A stretch of DNA of 64,000 nucleotides from Spinacia oleracea (Eukaryota > Streptophyta > Magnoliopsida > Caryophyllales > Amaranthaceae). The stretch is taken from assembly GCF_020520425.1 (NCBI RefSeq), contig NC_079488.1:5805747-5869746 (forward strand), written 5' to 3'. The position numbers and the translations under genes were made by a program. The notes below the pieces were generated by a model. That model made no database searches. It was not told the origin of the DNA and was given only the letters and a program-made list of their open reading frames with translations. Position 1 is the stretch's first letter, and every line of letters starts with the position of its first letter. Shown here one piece after another: positions 58,575 through 64,000 of the stretch.

Positions 58575-60440
58575 TAGATTAAACAACCATGCATATGGTT
58601 ATATAGTAATCGTTTCAAAAAAATCAACTTATCATGTACGTGCCTCTCTTTTTACTTTAAACCTCTCTCAACCAAATACTTTCTATGACATTTAGTCATT
58701 TGATGCGCTAACTATAAATATGTGGTTCTTAGATATTCTACGGCGGAGTATATATGTAAATTTTCTAATTTAGAAATTTTAATATCAATTAATCTCTTTA
58801 TAAACTAAGATCGGATAAACTTAATTAATGATGTAAAATGTGTTCACAGTACATAATAGATACAACTATTTTTATGCACTTCCATTTACGATGTGGAATA
58901 GAGGATTGAGGGAACACAATTTTACGTGATAAAAGTTTATCACCGCAGTAAAGAGATGTGTCAAAATCGACCAATTTTCATACATAGTTTTTTTCTTTTG
59001 GTATAACGATAAATCGTGTATGTAGACAAGATTCGATCTCAGGTCTTGGTACCACCCCTCCAGACTTTAACAACTACTACGTATGTTAGTTGACATCCAA
59101 GCATACTTTAGTCAATATACAGCGTGAAAATTGATTTTATTTTTATTTATTTATTTTGTCTGAGGGAGTGTGAAAATTGATATTGTGAAAATTTCCAATT
59201 TCTACGAAAAATGTGATACTCATGCAAAACAAATTAAACGGTGAAATAGGCATTAAGACTTTAGAATCCAAGAGAACCTTATTAGCCATGACTTTGTCAT
59301 ACCACTAAGTCCAAATTTCAGCAAGCTCATTTATGACGATGCAATAAGATTGTTCCAAAATATGTAACTTTTTTTTTTTATTAACAATTTTTTATTTTTT
59401 TTACGATTACAAAAGGTACAAGAAGAAACAGAGCTACATAAAATAAAATTACGGAGTAATAATGTTAAGTTGACCAAGGTCTTTGCAAGGAAGGACATCT
59501 GCTAAATATAACGGAGTAGAATTAATATTTGATGGTCTCGTCTTATCTGTGGCCATACCTTTCCATTTATATTACAAATTAGATATTCTTCAACAATATC
59601 TTAATTCCACCTATAACAACTCGGGAAAATACAATTTGATCCCACAATGACATCATAATTACGAGGCACGAACAAACCTTAATTACCACTACATTTGAAA
59701 TCATTCTTTCACGCTTATATATTATCAATCACGATTATGTTCGGTTCACTTTATTCCCACTATTTCGAGAAAAATAAATTAATATAAGTTTAGATACAAC
59801 GAGTACAAGAAAAATAAGCGTTAGTGGAAATCAGGTGCATAAAATGCACCCCAATACGAATATCTCAGCGAGCTTCACATGAATAAAAGTTGTTAACTCA
59901 GGTCATCGATCGGTTACAGATTGGGTATAATCCGTTCAGATATAATTCGATTATGTTTTTTGCGGGATTATTGTGCTCATGCGTATTGAATGTAGGAACT
60001 TTTTTCCCGAGTCCTTTCGATTTTTGTCGGATGTCAGTTGATCAAATCGGGTAAGTTTTTGACAGACCTTCACTGACACGATAGATCATAGCTTGTATAA
60101 TGAATCAATTAATTAGTTATCAACTTAATTATCTAGTTAGATCCACGTAGTGTATTGTTCTTTTGTTGAGTTCCAAACACTTTGCATGGTAGATTAGTCA
60201 AGAAATCTTGGTTGGACAGAGAAAGATCTCAAAGAGATCATCCAAAAGCGACATTGGATGGCATAACTTAGTACAGATTTTTCCAAAGATAAGAAAGGAC
60301 GAATGCAATACAATAGCTTTTTAAATTTTTGTGCTAGATTTTTTTCCAACGTCATGCATGACTTTTTTTTCAACCTTCATATCAATTGGATCTTATATGC
60401 TTATACACAAATAGAAAGTTCTTTGGCACACTACTCTTCC
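58575..60440. other. AT-rich spacer
   Basis: No coding sequence recognised. 59945-60060 holds the repeat shared with 3705-3790. A CATGACTTTGTCAT...AAGTCCAAAT segment at 59287-59350 repeats one at 57625-57680. Confidence 0.5.
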
Positions 60441-61660
60441 ATATTCATGTAAAGATTCGAAAGATACACTCAGATTTTCTTACCCATCTCACATTCATAT
60501 CAATAAGAATCCAAGTTGTATGTTTAGGCCTTGTTTTCTTCGCATTGTTTGGTCTGATATGGTATGGTCTATTCTGATCTGATTGATTCATGTTAGTATT
60601 TTTTTGCTTTTTCTAGTCTGATGTGGTCTGATTTTTCTGATCTTATCTAATAAACAATAAGGATAAGGTGAAGAGAACAGAGTCAGTCAGTTCGTAATGG
60701 TTGGCCTCGTGACTTCAAGGTTATGGGTTCAATCTCATTACGACTCTTGGGAGTACAATACATTCTACCAATTCACTCTCAATTCCTCCTCACTTTCAAA
60801 GTTTCAATGAGTATGTATGCCCTATAAATCTGGTTAACAGAGAAAGTATGTTACGTGTTGATCTATGTAATGAACCCTTTTGTCACATAACTAAGAAAAT
60901 ATTAGAAAGTACCATCCTATAGATTTTCTCGCCCATCTCACATTCATATCAAAGGCTCAAAGTTGTATGCTTAGGCTAGGCCTTGTTTTCTTCATCTGGT
61001 CTAGTCTGATCTAGCTTGATTGTTTCATATGAGTGTTTGTTGCTTTTTCTGGTCTGATTTTTCTGATCTAATCTAATAAGCAATAAGAATAAAGTGAAGA
61101 GAACAGAGTCAATCAACTCGTAATGGTTGGCCTCGTGACTTCAAGGTTATGGGTTCAATCTACATTGGGGCTCTTCGGGAGTATGTACTTTTTACCAAAT
61201 TCTCTTACAATCCATCATCACTTTCAATTAGTATGTATGACTTGCAAAACTTAGGACTTATTATCTTCACATGGTATAGTCTGATTTATCTAGTTTTTTG
61301 TTTGGTCTGCCCTACTCTGATTGTTTCCTATGAGTATGTGTTTGTTTGCTGTTTTTGATATGGTCTGGTCTGATCTGATCTAATAAGTAATAAGAATAAG
61401 GTGAAAATAACAAAACCTTGTTTGATATACACGTTAGAATCGAGGTATTAGTTAAGTAGTGTCATATGTTCCATAAAAACCCATAAAATTAATTAAAATG
61501 CAGACCAATTTGTATTAGTCAAACAGTACATGCATATATTGTGAAACAGATAAAGTATGATACGTGTTGATATATGTAATGAACCCTTTTGTCACATAAT
61601 TAAGCAAAGATTCGAAAGTAACATCCTATAGATTTCTCTCTCTCATATCACACGGTTAAA
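60441..61660. repeat. Local segmental repeat with MITE and SINE pieces
   Basis: Three partial copies start at about 60443, 60891 and 61601 (AAAGATTCGAAAG-like start, then CCCATCTCACATTCATATCA). Copies 1 and 2 also share a GGTCTGAT-family MITE (60537-60684 and 60974-61110) and a SINE-like head (AATGGTTGGCCTCGTGACTTC near 60697 and 61123). A further MITE copy is at 61254-61417. Best read as local duplication of a transposon-bearing segment. Confidence 0.65.
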
Positions 61661-62535
61661 TAAAGGGTGTATAGGGTTGGTATGTTGCCAAAGTATGGGT
61701 TTGAAATAGGGTGGGCCAAATTGGGTATTATTACAACCCATCTTAAGGGATTATGAGAATCTTTGGTCGAATTATTATGATTTTATGCATCCAGCCTTGG
61801 TTTAGAGATTAAATTCATATCATATACATTTTGGTGTAAGTAAAGTTGTGAAGAAGACATTTGCATAGATTTTGTGCTCATTAATGCCTACATGCAAATC
61901 TATAAAGTTATGTTAATACATTATCACTTGACCCATGTAGCATCCTAGCTTTATTACTCTCCCGTTACTGAATATTTGCAACAATTTGACTATTGCAATA
62001 TTATTAACTTCGACTAAAATTTCTTATATTAATATATATATATAGAAATCAAATGTTGTTGTGAAGTATGGTGTTGGTTAAGTCTCAATGTAACTTTTTG
62101 AATATCAATTTTTTAAAGTTTTTACTAATATGTTGGTTAAAGTTTTGATTAAACTAGTGTCTTGACAAATGTGTCAGTCAACCTGTTGCAAGTATTTAAG
62201 AGTTAAAATGTAAAAGAAAAAGAGTCACCTATAATTAATTTTCTTTTCCTAATTCTCCTTAAAATAAAATGTTATAAAGAATTGAATGCATATTAAGGAT
62301 GTGTTGCTTGACCTAAAATTGGTTAGCCAACCGTAGTTTTTTTTTTAGATAAAATAGTTAAGCTCATATAAGTTCATATAGCTTCAACTCTTCAAGTAAT
62401 ATAAGTTCAAGCAAAACACAAATTCTTATTTACAATATTTACACTAATATAAACCTGGTCCATGCTAACTTAGCGTGGACTAGGGCAACGGAGTAATTTT
62501 TATGGGTAACATATGTAACTGTCACGTGACAGTTA
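61661..62535. other. AT-rich spacer
   Basis: Nothing gene-like was recognised. Confidence 0.5.
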
Positions 62536-64000
62536 TTTTGTAATTTTAAATAGTAACTATATGCGTATTACAGTAACTATGTGTTTTAAAGAGTTACTAT
62601 GTGTTTTGAAGAGTTCTAATGCGATTTGTGTCTAGTCCACTTTATATACGTTTTAAACTTTTTTATTTTTCTAAATTTCAGATCTACATTCTGTTCATTC
62701 TCTTTCATTTTCTCTCTCTTTATTTTCTCTCTATGCTTTTCAAAATTTAGCCCAAATTTCTAGGTTTTGTTCGATTTTTTTCGTAATTATCTTATAATTC
62801 TTATGATTGGATCTATTTGATGAAGAAAAATTGGAGGAAGTAGTAGATCAAGAAGGAGGTTCGTCGTTGCCGAAATCGAATCGAAGAATTTGCGCTCGCC
62901 TACAAATCTTCGCAAGAATTTTTAGAGATCACATCTAGGTTTGTTGTTTTTTAAAAGAATTTTAAGTCTATTTTTATTTAAAATTGAAAATATTTGTTGT
63001 TTTGAAGAAATTAATGTTTGTGTTTTACCGAAGTATCGTTTTCACTTCGCGAATTCGATCAGTGACTTCACGATTTTAAATAGTAACTATATGAGTAATA
63101 CAGTAACTATATGGTTTAAAGAGGTACTATGTAATTTTAATGGTTACTATATGTGTACAATAGTTACTATATTATTTTAATGGTTACTATATGTGTACAA
63201 CAGTTACTATATGTGTACAATAGTTATTATTTTGTTGAGTGATTCGAAATGTTTGTTGTTTTGTTGAAATTAGGGTTAGTGTTTCACATAGTTAGTATAT
63301 AAATGATATAGTCACCTTTAATTTATGTTGCGAATTAGTGTTTTTAATAGTCACTGGAATGTTCGTTGTGTTTATGTTAGTAGTATTTTTTAGAGTAACT
63401 ATACTTTTTTTAAAAGTTACTATAACTTTAAAACAGTAACTATGTGTTTAAAATATATAGTCACTATATTTTTTAGAAAGTTATTATAAGTTTAAAACAG
63501 TAACTATGTGTTTAAGATAGTTATTATGTTATGAACAGTTTATAGTGACTTTTTGATAAATAATAGTTACTATACGATAACATTATGTACTATGTTATTT
63601 AGAGTATTTATTTGTCCGCTTCTTAGATAGTGACTATATGATTATAATGGTTACTATATGTGTTCAATAGTTACTATATTTTAATAATAGTCACTATATG
63701 TTTTATATAGTTACTATATGGTTTATATAGTTACTATATATTTGATATTTGTATAAGAAAATAATACGAAGTATCAATCACATGTTATTCCAGGACCTAA
63801 AGTTGCACTATCTAGTGACGAATCTTCAAAAATACTTTACAATATCATTTGTATAAGAAGAAATAATGCCTTAAATTTAGAAAAAAGAGACAAAGGCTGT
63901 GAACTTTAAGAATTGATGCAGCAAAGCACAAGAGGTAGAAATAGTGTTTGTTGTTTGGGTGAAATTAGGGTTAGTGTTTCATATAGTTAGTATATAAATG
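62536..64000. repeat. Field of degenerate TAGTTACTAT repeats
   Basis: Some thirty or more imperfect copies of A(T/G)AGTTACTATATG-like motifs occur, densest at 63070-63230 and 63400-63750. A segment GAAATTAGGGTTAGTGTTTC plus the following AGTTAGTATATAAATG occurs at 63265-63305 and again at the right edge. Between them, 62640-62940 has a pyrimidine-rich leader-like stretch and a GT donor-like end, but no frame longer than a few codons. Probably part of a large repeat that continues outside the window. Confidence 0.6.

Overview
This is a window of plant nuclear DNA: spliced genes with GT-AG introns, AT-rich spacers, and a very high load of LTR retrotransposons, Helitrons and miniature DNA transposons. 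The species cannot be fixed from the sequence alone. A eudicot is clear, and the style of the repeats would fit an Amaranthaceae-type genome such as spinach or beet, but that is only an inference. No rRNA, tRNA, CRISPR or prokaryotic features were seen.

Only two ordinary host genes are well supported. The first, on the + strand (4064-13565), is a seven-exon gene for a DENR/Tma22-type translation factor with an SUI1 domain (188 aa). Its introns are swollen by two Tourist-like MITEs, a small Helitron, a Stowaway-like element and a 1.87 kb foldback palindrome. The second, on the - strand (51301-56050), is a five-exon cytokinin oxidase/dehydrogenase gene (571 aa). Its introns also hold several MITEs, and a further MITE sits against its TATA box.

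Layout from left to right: a solo LTR with target duplication (845-2207); a Helitron-like 5' end (3441, - strand) next to weak - strand candidate exons; the DENR gene; MITE-rich spacer (13.6-15.2 kb); a - strand Helitron (15683-21418) split by a decayed Ty1/copia element (16222-21395); a Mutator-like non-autonomous element (21704-22984); then a 24.2 kb nested block (23429-47624). The block is an old Ty3/gypsy element of Tat type. It was later hit by a solo copia LTR (25457-26846), a young and coding-intact copia element (31350-41811), and a small hAT element (45335-46032). Exact target-site duplications define most of these boundaries. The rest is AT-rich spacer with Stowaway MITEs, the CKX gene, another small Helitron (58141-58574), a local segmental repeat (60.4-61.7 kb) and a field of degenerate TAGTTACTAT repeats (62.5-64 kb).

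The most notable object is inside the old Tat element. An antisense gene (46138 down to 42266) runs opposite to gag-pol. It can be read as three exons in one frame of about 987 codons, broken only by three stop codons and by the hAT insertion, whose removal with one copy of its 8-bp duplication restores the frame. It has a domain resembling the 'putative gypsy type transposon' family, a Gly/Arg/Ser-rich middle and a coiled-coil C-terminal part. Antisense extra ORFs are known in Tat-lineage elements, so this is a good example of an incompletely understood class rather than proof of a new system.
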